Source of the DNA: Erythrobacteraceae bacterium CFH 75059
GTDB lineage: Bacteria; Pseudomonadota; Alphaproteobacteria; Sphingomonadales; Sphingomonadaceae
NCBI GenBank assembly: GCA_004331795.1
Contig: SJSR01000001.1
Coordinates: 124,001 to 188,000, forward strand
Reading direction: 5' to 3'
Length of the DNA: 64,000 bases
Positions 13,639 through 21,869 of this stretch are shown here, in pieces. How positions within the stretch are numbered: the stretch's first letter is position 1; each line of letters opens with the position of its first letter. A model generated the notes under the pieces. It worked only from the letters and a program-made list of their open reading frames with translations, ran no database searches and was not told the origin of the DNA. Position numbers and translations under genes: made by a program.

Positions 13639-14163
13639 TTGACCGACCACCATGCCACCACTACCGACAACGAACGCGTCGAGAGCGACGGGCACACGCT
13701 GCACACCAGCGTCGAACCGGATGTCCGCGACAAGGTCGCCGATGCGCTCTGCAAGGCGACCGCCGACAGCTACACCCTGTATGCCAAGACCCTTGGCGTG
13801 CACTGGAACGTCCAGGGCCCCGGCTTTCACGGCCTTCATGTGATGACCGAGGAACAGTACGAGGAGCTGCACGAGGCGGCCGACGCCATTGCCGAGCGTA
13901 TCCGCGCGCTGGGCAAGCTCGCGCCGACCGGCAACGAGGCGTTCCGCCAGCTGACGGTCATCGACAACGACGCGCCGCACAAGCCGACGCGCGACATGAT
14001 CGCCGAACTCGTCGAGGACAACGAGAAGGTCGCGCGCCGCATGAGCGAGTTCGCGCGGCTTGCGGATGAGGCAGGCGATCTGTTCACCCACGACATGCTG
14101 GTCGCGCGGATCGGACAGCACGAGCAGAACGCCTGGATGCTGCGCGCGAGCCTCGCGGACTGA
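13639..14163 (+). CDS. dps: Dps, DNA-binding ferritin-like mini-ferritin
   Basis: 174 aa from the chosen TTG. Dps forms dodecamers that bind DNA and oxidise and store ferrous iron, protecting from peroxide. The ferroxidase ligands are recognisable: the HWNVQGPGFHGLH region (His and Asp/Glu ligands of one subunit) and DEAADAIAERI-type helix (HEAADAIAERIRALG). The Shine-Dalgarno AGGAG at 13628-13632 touches an ATG at 13633 with no spacing but is 6 bases from the TTG at 13639, so TTG is the more likely start; both are in frame and differ by two codons. A longer upstream start at 13582 would read through the Shine-Dalgarno. It ends in a strong inverted repeat. Confidence 0.93.
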   Translation: MTDHHATTTDNERVESDGHTLHTSVEPDVRDKVADALCKATADSYTLYAKTLGVHWNVQGPGFHGLHVMTEEQYEELHEAADAIAERIRALGKLAPTGNEAFRQLTVIDNDAPHKPTRDMIAELVEDNEKVARRMSEFARLADEAGDLFTHDMLVARIGQHEQNAWMLRASLAD

Positions 14164-14172
14164 CTTCAACCC

Positions 14173-14224
14173 GTGCACCCGGGCCGGCGGCACGCCTGCC
14201 GACCCTGCGGCGCGCCGGGTGCAC
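14173..14224. terminator. Inverted-repeat terminator between dps and motB
   Basis: GTGCACCCGG (14173-14182) is the exact reverse complement of CCGGGTGCAC (14215-14224), with a G+C-rich 32-base loop. It fills the gap between the convergent dps and motB genes, so it can serve both strands. No T tract follows, so it may act with Rho or simply block readthrough. Confidence 0.55.
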
Positions 14225-14235
14225 GCGGTGATGCT

Positions 14236-15123
14236 TCAGTCCAGAAGCAGCACCGACATGCGGCGATTGCGCGGATCGGCGGGCGCGGCGGGCACCAGCG
14301 GTTCCGTGGCCGCCACTCCTTCGATCCGCCGGAAACGGGCACCGGCCACACCGCCCCGGACCAGCGCCGCACGCGTGGCCTCCGCCCGGCCGGCCGAAAG
14401 GGTCCAGTTGTTGGCGCCGGCATTGGTTCGCCACGGCAGGGCGTCGGTGTGCCCCCGCACCACCATCGGCGCAGTTCCACCGCGCACCACCTCCGCGAGT
14501 TCCCGTGTCAGCGCCTCGGCGCGCGGCACCATGCGTGCCGTGCCCAGCGTGAACATGGAGAAGTCGGCATCGTCCACAAGGTCGATGCGCACGCCCTCGG
14601 GCGTGGCGACGACCCGCACCTGCTTGAGCAGACCGCGCAGGTCCGGGCGCGCCTGGAGGCGGGTGGCGAGCCGGGCGCGGATCGCGGCGGCCATGGCGGT
14701 CCGGCGCGCTGCCCGTTCCGCATCGTTGCCCCCTTCCCCTGGTCCGCCCCGTGCGTTCATGGGGACGGTGAGCGCGCGTGTGCCCGTCTGCCGGGCAGCG
14801 TACGGATGGGCATCGGCATCGATCCGTGACGATCCGCCCAGAAGACCGTTCGAGCCGGCGCTCTGTTCGCGGGTCTTCACAAGGGTCGGGGTGAAGTAGT
14901 CGGCCAGCCCCTTGCGCTTGTTTTCGTCGGTCGCGCCGAGCAGCCAAAGCAGCAGGAAGAAGGCCATCATCGCGGTGACGAAATCGGCATAGGCCACCTT
15001 CCACGCGCCGCCGTGATGCCGGTCGCCTGCGGTCACGACAACCCGGCGCACGATCAGCTGCTGCGGCGGCGCCGGCAAGGTTGCAGGCGCGGCCTGCGCT
15101 GCGTCGGGCGAGGCGGAAGTCAC
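14236..15123 (-). CDS. motB: Flagellar motor stator protein MotB
   Basis: 295 aa, GTG start two bases after the motA stop. One membrane segment (about residues 46-63, YADFVTAMMAFFLLLWLL) carries the proton-binding Asp47; a plug-like NKRKGLADYF segment follows. The C-terminal OmpA-like peptidoglycan-binding domain (about 190-290) has GHTDALPW, NWTLSAGRA and DPRNRRMSVLL. MotB anchors the stator to the cell wall and forms the ion channel with MotA. The YADF...AFF sequence resembles proton-type MotB, but ion choice cannot be proved by reading. It is last in the flgB-motB operon. Confidence 0.96.
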   Translation of the reverse strand: MTSASPDAAQAAPATLPAPPQQLIVRRVVVTAGDRHHGGAWKVAYADFVTAMMAFFLLLWLLGATDENKRKGLADYFTPTLVKTREQSAGSNGLLGGSSRIDADAHPYAARQTGTRALTVPMNARGGPGEGGNDAERAARRTAMAAAIRARLATRLQARPDLRGLLKQVRVVATPEGVRIDLVDDADFSMFTLGTARMVPRAEALTRELAEVVRGGTAPMVVRGHTDALPWRTNAGANNWTLSAGRAEATRAALVRGGVAGARFRRIEGVAATEPLVPAAPADPRNRRMSVLLLD

Positions 15124-15124
15124 C

Positions 15125-15988
15125 TCACCGGCCCTTGAGCAGGTCGAGAAGCTGCGTCAGCGACGGCCGCACTGCATCGGGCAGGCCCGATCGCGCGCCC
15201 TCGACAGCGAGGGCGTGAGGGTGTCCGTGCAGGCTGGCGACGATCACCTGCTTGACGGAATGGAGGATCTGCTGATCCTGCGCGTTGATCTGCCTCAGAC
15301 GCGCGGCCAGCGGTCCGACAATGCCGTAGGCGAGCAGAACTCCCAGAAAGGTTCCGACAAGCGCGGCCCCGATCATCTTGCCCAGAACCGGGGGCGGCTG
15401 GTCGATCGATCCCATGGTCTTGATCACGCCCAGAACCGCCGCGACAATGCCGAGCGCGGGCAGCGCATCGGACAGCTCGCGCAGCGCATGCGCCGGTTCG
15501 TCCATCTGGCCAAGCCGCGCGCGGATGGCGTTGTCGAGCACCTCCTCGACGGCGTGCGGATCAAGGCTGCCCGACGACACCACCAGCAGCATCAGCGGAT
15601 CGGCAAGCAGTTGCACCAGATGCGGATCTGCGACGATGCGGGGAAATTCGCCGAACAGCGGCGAGGAGCGGGGGTTTTCCACGTGCTGTTCAAGCGCCAG
15701 GGGACCGTCCTGGCGATACAGCCGCATGAGCCTTGCCGACAGGGCAATGGCGTCGACATGATCCGCACTGCTGTAGCGCGGCCCCTTGAACACCCGCACC
15801 AGCCCCGCGCCCAGCGCCTTGAGCTCGTGCAGCGAATTCCCCGCGATCAGGGCACCGGCGGCCGCACCCCCGATGATCATCATCTCGAACGGGACCGCTG
15901 CCAGCACCGGTCCGATCGCGCCGCCGGTCAGGGCGAAACCACCGAAGACCATGACAAGGAGGACTGCAATGCCGAGCGCTGGGAACAT
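15125..15988 (-). CDS. motA: Flagellar motor stator protein MotA
   Basis: 287 aa. The chain starts MFPALGIAVLLVMVFGGF, giving the first membrane segment; the second is FEMMIIGGAAAGALIAGN, and the third and fourth lie in ALGIVAAVLGVIKTMG and IGAALVGTFLGVLLAYGIVGP. The two conserved prolines (PALGI and GP of YGIVGP) are present. The cytoplasmic loop that contacts FliG lies between segments two and three. A longer in-frame extension to 16252 overlaps flgL and has no membrane character, so the start at 15988 is preferred. It follows flgL by 19 bases. Confidence 0.95.
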   Translation of the reverse strand: MFPALGIAVLLVMVFGGFALTGGAIGPVLAAVPFEMMIIGGAAAGALIAGNSLHELKALGAGLVRVFKGPRYSSADHVDAIALSARLMRLYRQDGPLALEQHVENPRSSPLFGEFPRIVADPHLVQLLADPLMLLVVSSGSLDPHAVEEVLDNAIRARLGQMDEPAHALRELSDALPALGIVAAVLGVIKTMGSIDQPPPVLGKMIGAALVGTFLGVLLAYGIVGPLAARLRQINAQDQQILHSVKQVIVASLHGHPHALAVEGARSGLPDAVRPSLTQLLDLLKGR

Positions 15989-16007
15989 GAAGGTCTCCGC
16001 CAGGGGA

Positions 16008-16913
16008 TCAAAGGTGGTCGAACAGGCTGAGAGCGGACAGGCGGCTGAATGTCGCCCGGCTTGCCTCCAGAGCGGCGAGTGTCTGCTGGAGCCGGGCGAC
16101 GCTTTCGGCCAGGTCTGCGCCGCCAAGACGGTCGCGCAGCTCCGCCCGCGCCAGCGCCTCGTCCGCATGCATGTCCCTGAGCGTTCCGGTCGCCGCGTCC
16201 ATGGCGCCAAGGCGCGCGCGAACTTGGGCAAACGCCGCCAGCGCATCGTCAAGGCTGGTCACGGCGGTTGCCGCGACCGCTTGTGCCGTTGCGGGATCGC
16301 TGCGCAAAGCGCCGGCGACGCGGCCGAGCAGTGCGAGCGCGTCACCGGCGGGCCCTGCGTTGAAGATGTCCTGCCCGGTGACGCCGACCGCCAGCGCCCT
16401 GCCATTATGGAAGCGCAGGAGCGGCGGGGCAGCATCGCCGGCATAGCGCGCAACGCCTTCCTCATCGAGCACGAAGGCGCGGTGTCCGGCGCTGCCGGAG
16501 AACAACGGCACGCCGGCCGGGTCGCACGTGTTGACAGCCGCGAGCAGCGTGTCGTGCAGTGACATCAGTTCGGCGGCCACGGCCTGCCGCGCATCCCCGC
16601 CGCCCGCGCCGCTCGCCGCCGCGAGGGCAAGCTCGCGCGCCCGCAGCAGGCCCTCGCCGATCGTCTCCAGTGCCGTGTCCGCAAGGGCGATCCTTTCGGC
16701 CGCGCGCGACAGCGCGAACCCGTCTGCCTCCGCGAGCCGGTCCGCGCGCTCGCCCTGTCTCACCCCGGCCGCGGCAGCCGGATCGTCGGAGGGGCGCTGA
16801 AGGCGCTGGCCGGTGGACACCTGATCCTGCAGGCGGATGGCGGACTGCCGCAGGCCCTCCATGCGCGCGATGACCCTGCTGAACATTCCGGCGGTGGACA
16901 CATGCGCCGTCAT
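16008..16913 (-). CDS. flgL: Hook-filament junction protein FlgL (HAP3)
   Basis: 301 aa. The flagellin-like N-terminus (MFSRVIARMEGLRQSAIRLQ, QVSTGQRLQRPSDDPAA) and the C-terminal helix (VARLQQTLAALEASRATFSRLSALSLFDHL) are the paired coiled-coil ends typical of FlgL/flagellin proteins. FlgL joins the filament to FlgK at the hook tip. The ATG overlaps the flgK stop by 4 bases (ATGA). The family is usually about 300 aa, so the gene is full length. Confidence 0.94.
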   Translation of the reverse strand: MTAHVSTAGMFSRVIARMEGLRQSAIRLQDQVSTGQRLQRPSDDPAAAAGVRQGERADRLAEADGFALSRAAERIALADTALETIGEGLLRARELALAAASGAGGGDARQAVAAELMSLHDTLLAAVNTCDPAGVPLFSGSAGHRAFVLDEEGVARYAGDAAPPLLRFHNGRALAVGVTGQDIFNAGPAGDALALLGRVAGALRSDPATAQAVAATAVTSLDDALAAFAQVRARLGAMDAATGTLRDMHADEALARAELRDRLGGADLAESVARLQQTLAALEASRATFSRLSALSLFDHL

Positions 16914-18244
16914 CGGCCGATCTCCAGCAAGCTGTCGAACACCCGCGCCGCGGTCTGCATCACCTTGCCGCTGGCCTGAAACAGTTGCTGGAAGCGCAGC
17001 AGGCTGGCTGCTTCCGCGTCGAGATCGATCCCGGCGATGTCACCGAGCGCTTCGTGTGCGCTCTGCGCGAAGGCGGCGTGAAGGTCACGAGTGCCGGTCC
17101 GGGCCGCAATCGAGGCTGCGAGACCGGCGCCGATGGCGTCCACCGCGGCGGCCGGACCCGAGTGGGCCAAGGCCGTCCGCAAGGCGTCAAGAGCGCGGGT
17201 GTCGCGGCTGCGCACCGGGGCACCCGCGCCCGCGGTGGCCAGAGCGTCCGGATCGGACAGGCACACGGCCAAGGTAGCCGCGTCCTCGCCAGAGAACAGC
17301 GGCGCGCCCGCGCTCCCGGACGGTGTGGCACCGCCCGCCTGCGCGGTGTTGACGATGCCGGCGAGCTGGCGGGCAGCGTCGTCGAGGGCCGTCACGGCGC
17401 GCGCCAGATGGGACCGCGCCTGCTCCCGGCCAGCAAGTTCGCCGCCGACACCCGGTGCGTCGGCGGCGCCAGCAAGGAACCGCATCGCCCCGTCCGACTG
17501 GCGCTCGACACGCAGGGCGGCGGCCCCGGCCGGTCCGAGCAGCAGCGGCCCGCCATCCCCCAGCTGCACAACCGCCCGGCCGACGGCGTCCAGCCGGACC
17601 GTCGCTCCGGTGAGCGGAACAAGCCGGGCAAGCAGCGCATCGCGCTGGTCAAGGAGAGTGGCTTTCGCCGCGCTTTCAGGCTGGCTCCGCGACAGCCGGA
17701 GGTTCAGTTCGCCGAGCGAGGCGGCAAGGCCGTTTGCAGCCGCCACTCCCTCCTCGATCCGCAGCGCGTGTTCGTCGCCGGCGGTGGCGAGATGGCCATG
17801 CGCTGCGTTGAAGCCGGCGGCGACCGCGCCTGCCCGCTCCAGCACCTCGAGCCGCAGGGCAGGCTCGAGCGGCGCGGACGCCAGCTTCGCCAGACTGGCC
17901 TCGAACCGGTCCAGCGACGCCGACAGGCCGGCGCGCTGCAACGCGGCCTCGCCGCTCAGCAGACCGTCGAGCTCGGCCGCGGCGCGGGCGAGTGCGGTGT
18001 CGGCACGGCGCGTTTCGGCGCGCAGGAACCGGGTTTCGGGCTGCGAAACGCCCGCCACCGTCACACCCCCACCCGCGATCGGCCCGCGGGCGGGGTTCAG
18101 ACCCGCTGGTGCAACGCTCAGCCGGGCGGCGCGGCGGGTGTAGCCGGGCGTCGCGCTGTTGGCGATGTTGTGCGCCGACGTGTCAAGCGCCGCGCGCGCC
18201 GCGTGGGCGCCGCTCCTGCCGATCTGAAGCAGCGTTCCGGTCAC
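16910..18244 (-). CDS. flgK: Hook-associated protein FlgK (HAP1)
   Basis: 444 aa. N-terminal LLQIGRSGAHAARAALDTSAHNIANSATPGYTRR is the rod/hook/HAP signature (ANSxTPGY), and the C-terminus LLRFQQLFQASGKVMQTAARVFDSLLEIGR is the matching terminal helix. The start is a GTG at 18244 that overlaps the flgJ stop (GTGA); a longer in-frame reading to 18316 lacks flagellar character. FlgK is the first of the two junction proteins between hook and filament. The protein is somewhat shorter than enterobacterial FlgK. Confidence 0.94.
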   Translation of the reverse strand: MTGTLLQIGRSGAHAARAALDTSAHNIANSATPGYTRRAARLSVAPAGLNPARGPIAGGGVTVAGVSQPETRFLRAETRRADTALARAAAELDGLLSGEAALQRAGLSASLDRFEASLAKLASAPLEPALRLEVLERAGAVAAGFNAAHGHLATAGDEHALRIEEGVAAANGLAASLGELNLRLSRSQPESAAKATLLDQRDALLARLVPLTGATVRLDAVGRAVVQLGDGGPLLLGPAGAAALRVERQSDGAMRFLAGAADAPGVGGELAGREQARSHLARAVTALDDAARQLAGIVNTAQAGGATPSGSAGAPLFSGEDAATLAVCLSDPDALATAGAGAPVRSRDTRALDALRTALAHSGPAAAVDAIGAGLAASIAARTGTRDLHAAFAQSAHEALGDIAGIDLDAEAASLLRFQQLFQASGKVMQTAARVFDSLLEIGR

Positions 18245-18522
18245 GGCCTGCGTCCTCCTTGCAGGCGGGACGCCAGCTGCCGTTCCAGAGCGTCCGCGAT
18301 GCCGAAGGCACCGCACGCGGCCGCGACGTCGGCAAGCCGCGCGTCGAGGATCCCGGCGAAGGCGTCCGGTGCGTCATCTTCGTGAGGATCGCCGTCACTG
18401 CGGGCTGCCGCCAACATCTGCCGCACGAGCATGGCCTCGAACCCTTCAGCCGCACGGCGCAGTGCCGAGCGGTCCGCGCTTGCCGCGCCTGGCGCTGCGG
18501 GTGGAACCGGCGCGGCGGTCAC
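18241..18522 (-). CDS. flgJ: FlgJ-type rod-binding protein, without muramidase domain
   Basis: 93 aa, GTG start overlapping the flgI stop (GTGA). The sequence LRRAAEGFEAMLVRQMLAAAR and the C-terminal GIADALERQLASRL match the rod-binding domain (about the first 100 residues) of FlgJ. The peptidoglycan hydrolase domain of enterobacterial FlgJ is absent, as is usual in alphaproteobacteria, and a separate SLT-domain gene in this locus (25861-26742) is the likely replacement. FlgJ caps the growing rod in the periplasm. Confidence 0.88.
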   Translation of the reverse strand: MTAAPVPPAAPGAASADRSALRRAAEGFEAMLVRQMLAAARSDGDPHEDDAPDAFAGILDARLADVAAACGAFGIADALERQLASRLQGGRRP

Positions 18523-19625
18523 AGGATCACCAGTTCGGCCTGCAGGGCGCCGGCCTGCTTCAGACCTTCGAGAATGGCGACGAGATCGGCCGCTGCCACA
18601 CCCAGGGTGCCGAGCGCGTCCACCACCTGCCCGAGATCGGCTCCGCCAGCGACGAGGGCAAGGCGGCTTCCCTCCTCCGATGCCTCGATCTCGCTCGCAG
18701 GGGAGGCAACGGTGCGCCCGGAGGCCAGCGGGCCGGGTTGCGAAACCTCCACCCGCTCGGCGATCCGCACGACCAGCTTGCCATGGCTCACCGCCGCAGG
18801 TGCAAGGCGCACGGCGCCGTTGATGATGACGGTGCCGGTGCGGCTGTTGACCACGACGCGGGCCGAGGCAGGCGCGGGAACGATCTCCAGCACCCCGATC
18901 TCGGCGAGGCGCAGCGCCGCGGCATCCTCGTCGCCGGGCAGGGAGACGATCACCGTCACGCCGTCGGTGATCTGGGCGGTGCCGGCGAACCGGGCGTTGA
19001 TGGCATCGCGCACCCGGGTCGCCGTGAGAAAGTCCGCCTCGTGCAGGTTGAACCGCGCCTGCGCACGCACGCCGGCGGCCGATGCGACGGCCCGTTCGAC
19101 AATCCCGCCTTGGGCGATGCGCCCGACAGTGGGTATGTTGACGGTGAGTTGCGATCCGTCGCGCGCAGACACGCCGAGACCGCCGACGACCACGCTGCCC
19201 TGGGCAAGAGCGTAGATCTCGCCATCCGCGCCCTTCAGCGCCGTCAGGATGAGCGTGCCGCCGCGCAGGGACCGCGCCTTGCCCAGTGCCGAGACGGTGA
19301 TGTCCAGCCTTTGTCCGGGTTTGGCGAAGGCCGGCAGTTCGGCCGTCACGATCACGGCCGCGGCATTCTTGAGGCCCGGCGCCGCGCCTGCCGGCAAGGG
19401 CACGCCCAGCTGCCCCGCCACGCCGCGCGCAGCTTCGGTGAGGTAGGCAAGGTTGTCGTCGCCGGTTCCCGGCAGCCCGACCACCACGCCGTAGCCGGTC
19501 AACGGATTGGCACGCACGCCATCAAAGGCGCCGAGATCGCGGATCCGCTGCGCTGCCGCCGGCGAGGCGCCGAAAAGGAGGGCGATCACCAGCACGAGCG
19601 CGACTGTGCAACGCATCACCGGCAT
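18519..19625 (-). CDS. flgI: Flagellar P-ring protein FlgI
   Basis: 368 aa. A Sec signal peptide (MPVMRCTVALVLVIALLFG, cut near ASPAAA-Q) precedes RIRDLGAFDGVRANPLTGYG and VVGLPGTGD, the FlgI hallmark. FlgI assembles in the peptidoglycan layer as a bushing for the rod. The start at 19625 lies two bases after the flgH stop; longer in-frame readings overlap flgH and bury the signal peptide. A second ATG at 19616 is possible. Confidence 0.96.
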   Translation of the reverse strand: MPVMRCTVALVLVIALLFGASPAAAQRIRDLGAFDGVRANPLTGYGVVVGLPGTGDDNLAYLTEAARGVAGQLGVPLPAGAAPGLKNAAAVIVTAELPAFAKPGQRLDITVSALGKARSLRGGTLILTALKGADGEIYALAQGSVVVGGLGVSARDGSQLTVNIPTVGRIAQGGIVERAVASAAGVRAQARFNLHEADFLTATRVRDAINARFAGTAQITDGVTVIVSLPGDEDAAALRLAEIGVLEIVPAPASARVVVNSRTGTVIINGAVRLAPAAVSHGKLVVRIAERVEVSQPGPLASGRTVASPASEIEASEEGSRLALVAGGADLGQVVDALGTLGVAAADLVAILEGLKQAGALQAELVIL

Positions 19626-19627
19626 GC

Positions 19628-20296
19628 TCAGAAAGGCGCCACGCGGGCGAAGAAGCGGCTCAGCCATCCGGGACGGCTGGCCTGCTGCAGGGCGCCGCGG
19701 CCGGAATGGCGGATGCGGGCATCGGCGATGAGGGTCGATGGAATGCGATTGGCCGCGTCGATGTCCGCCAGGCGCAGGCGGCCGGTGAACTGCACCCATT
19801 CCTCGCCTTGGCTGAGAACCATGCGCTTTTCTCCTTCGACCTGCGCCGTGCCGCCCGGCTCGACCGCCACGAGGGTGACGGTGACCGTACCCGCGATGCT
19901 GCTGGTCTGCCTGGCAGCGGCACTGCCGTTGAACGACGCGCCCGACGACATCTTAAGGGCATCGGCGCCGAGCAGCGCGAGCGGCCCCTCGGCCGGCAGC
20001 GTCAGCGAAGCACCGCCCTGCCGGGCGCTGCTCGCCTCCACGCTCCTGCGCGAGCGGGTGTCCTCCACCAGCACAATCGTCACCAGATCGCCCACCCGGC
20101 GGGCACGCAGACCCTGATGGAGCGGCGCATAGGGAACGGCGGCGTTGAAGATGGCTCCGCTGCCGGGTGGAGGCGGCGGCACCTCCGACCGGGCCAGCGG
20201 CGGCGGCGACAGGCGCAGCGGCGCGGCAGGGTCGGCGCACCCTGCCACCATCATGACCGCCAACAGGGGCGTGAGCGCGCGCACCATGGCCGTCAC
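19628..20296 (-). CDS. flgH: Flagellar L-ring lipoprotein FlgH
   Basis: 222 aa. A lipoprotein signal ends in the lipobox VAGC (Cys20), so the mature protein is lipidated and carried to the outer membrane, where it forms the L ring. The core GLRARRVGDLVTIVLVEDT is the FlgH signature. The GTG start overlaps the flgG stop (GTGA); an ATG three codons later is an alternative. Length is normal for the family. Confidence 0.95.
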   Translation of the reverse strand: MTAMVRALTPLLAVMMVAGCADPAAPLRLSPPPLARSEVPPPPPGSGAIFNAAVPYAPLHQGLRARRVGDLVTIVLVEDTRSRRSVEASSARQGGASLTLPAEGPLALLGADALKMSSGASFNGSAAARQTSSIAGTVTVTLVAVEPGGTAQVEGEKRMVLSQGEEWVQFTGRLRLADIDAANRIPSTLIADARIRHSGRGALQQASRPGWLSRFFARVAPF

Positions 20297-21081
20297 AGCG
20301 CTTGGTTGGCGTTGCGGAGCATGTCATCGACAGCCCGGACCATCTTCGTGCTGATCTCGTAGGCGCGTTGGGCCTCAATCATGGCGACCATCTCCTCCAC
20401 CACATTGACATTGGACGTCTCCAGCATCCCCTGCCGCACCGCGCCCCGTCCTTCGCTTCCCGGAGGACCGGCATCGGGCGGACCGCTCGCCGCGGTTTCG
20501 AACAGCAGGTTGTCGCCGCCCGCACGCAGACCGGCACTGTTGGCAAAGCGCGCGACAAGGATCTGCCCGAGCTGCTGCGGTTCGCTCGATCCCGGAACGA
20601 CCGCGGTGACCGTGCCGTCCGCTGCGACGGTGAGGCTGCCGGCGCCGGCGGGCACGGAGATCGGCGGATCAAGCGCGTGTCCATGGGCGGTGACCACCTC
20701 GCCCTGCGCGGTCAGGGTCAGGTTGCCGGCCCTGGTGAAAGCGGCGCTCCCGTCGGCAAGCGTCACCTGGAAGAAGCCGTCTCCGTCGAGTGCGACGTCG
20801 AGCGCGTTGCCGGTCCCCTCCAGCGCACCCTGCACGGCGATGCGGCTCGTTCCCTGGAGGGCGACACCGCTGCCGAAATTGATGCCGATCGCATAGGCGG
20901 CGTCTCCGCTGGCGCGCTGTCCGGCGACCCGGTTGTCCTGATAGGCGAGCGTCGCGAAGCTGGCGCGCTCGCGCTTGAAGGCGGTGGTGCCGATGTTGGC
21001 GAGATTGTGGGCGATGACCCGCATGCGGGCATCCTGAGCCTCGAGTCCGGTGCGGGCGACGTGCAGGGCTGAAAGGGGCAT
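20293..21081 (-). CDS. flgG: Distal rod protein FlgG
   Basis: 262 aa. The N-terminus (ALHVARTGLEAQDARMRVIAH, NLANIGTTAFKRERASF) and C-terminus (SNVNVVEEMVAMIEAQRAYE, MVRAVDDMLRNANQAL) are the paired rod-protein signatures, with the ETSNVN form typical of FlgG. FlgG builds the distal rod crossing the P and L rings. It is 43 bases downstream of flgF and overlaps flgH at its stop. Confidence 0.95.
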   Translation of the reverse strand: MPLSALHVARTGLEAQDARMRVIAHNLANIGTTAFKRERASFATLAYQDNRVAGQRASGDAAYAIGINFGSGVALQGTSRIAVQGALEGTGNALDVALDGDGFFQVTLADGSAAFTRAGNLTLTAQGEVVTAHGHALDPPISVPAGAGSLTVAADGTVTAVVPGSSEPQQLGQILVARFANSAGLRAGGDNLLFETAASGPPDAGPPGSEGRGAVRQGMLETSNVNVVEEMVAMIEAQRAYEISTKMVRAVDDMLRNANQAL

Positions 21082-21124
21082 GATGATCTCCTGTGCGGGC
21101 GCGGCGAAATGGCCGGGACGGGGT

Positions 21125-21865
21125 TCAGGGCCGCAGGCTGAGGAGCTGGGAGCCGGCCTGGTCGATGTCGCCGGCGGTGGCGAAGAGTTTGGCCCGCCGC
21201 TCGAAACCGCGCTGGGCCTCGATCATGTCGACGAGCACCGTGGTGAGGTCGACATTGGACTGCTCGAGCATGCCGGTCTCCAGCGTCGCGGTTTCGTCGG
21301 TCGGCAGAATGCCGTCCGGCACGCGCAGCATGCCGTCCTGATCCTTGAGGATGCGGCTGCCGGCGGGACTGGCGAGCTTGATGCGGCCGAAAGCCTCGGG
21401 CTGTGCGCCGGACGCGCTTGCGTCCGCCGAGCGCACCGTGCCGTCGGGTTCGATCCGCACCGGCTGACCCGGCGGGACGGTGATCGGCCCTTCCCGGCCG
21501 AGCACCGGCAAGCCGTCGCCGTTCTGAAGCACGCCCGTCGCGCCGACGGACAGGTCTCCGCGACGGCTGTACACCTCTGCGCCGTCTTTCCCCTGCAACG
21601 CGATCAGCGCATCGCCCTTCACGGCGGCGTGGAGCGGATCGCCTGTGGCCACGAGCGTTCCGGCCACGAGATCGACTCCCGCCAGCGCACCCTTCGCCAG
21701 GGCGCGGGCTTCGACCCCGGCGCCACGCACGGTCAGCACGGCCGTGGCAAAGCCGTCCGCGCGGAAACCCGGCGTCTGCGCATTGGCGAGGTTGTGCGCG
21801 ATCACCCGCTGGCGGTTCATCGCGGCGTCCAGTCCGCTCAGGGCGGTGTAGATCATGCGGTCCAT
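21125..21865 (-). CDS. flgF: Proximal rod protein FlgF
   Basis: 246 aa. It begins MDRMIYTALSGLDAAMNRQ with the NLANAQTPGFRADGF rod signature and ends with the SNVDLTTVLVDMIEAQRGFE helix region. The order flgE-flgF-flgG and the MIYTALSG start identify FlgF. It starts four bases after the flgE stop, so it is co-transcribed. Confidence 0.94.
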   Translation of the reverse strand: MDRMIYTALSGLDAAMNRQRVIAHNLANAQTPGFRADGFATAVLTVRGAGVEARALAKGALAGVDLVAGTLVATGDPLHAAVKGDALIALQGKDGAEVYSRRGDLSVGATGVLQNGDGLPVLGREGPITVPPGQPVRIEPDGTVRSADASASGAQPEAFGRIKLASPAGSRILKDQDGMLRVPDGILPTDETATLETGMLEQSNVDLTTVLVDMIEAQRGFERRAKLFATAGDIDQAGSQLLSLRP

Positions 21866-21869
21866 CGGC

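Noticed and set aside
16985-20117. Long open frames on the plus strand across flgK-flgH (466 and 582 codons)
   Set aside because: They lie antisense to well-identified flagellar genes; high third-position G+C creates long antisense frames and they match no family.
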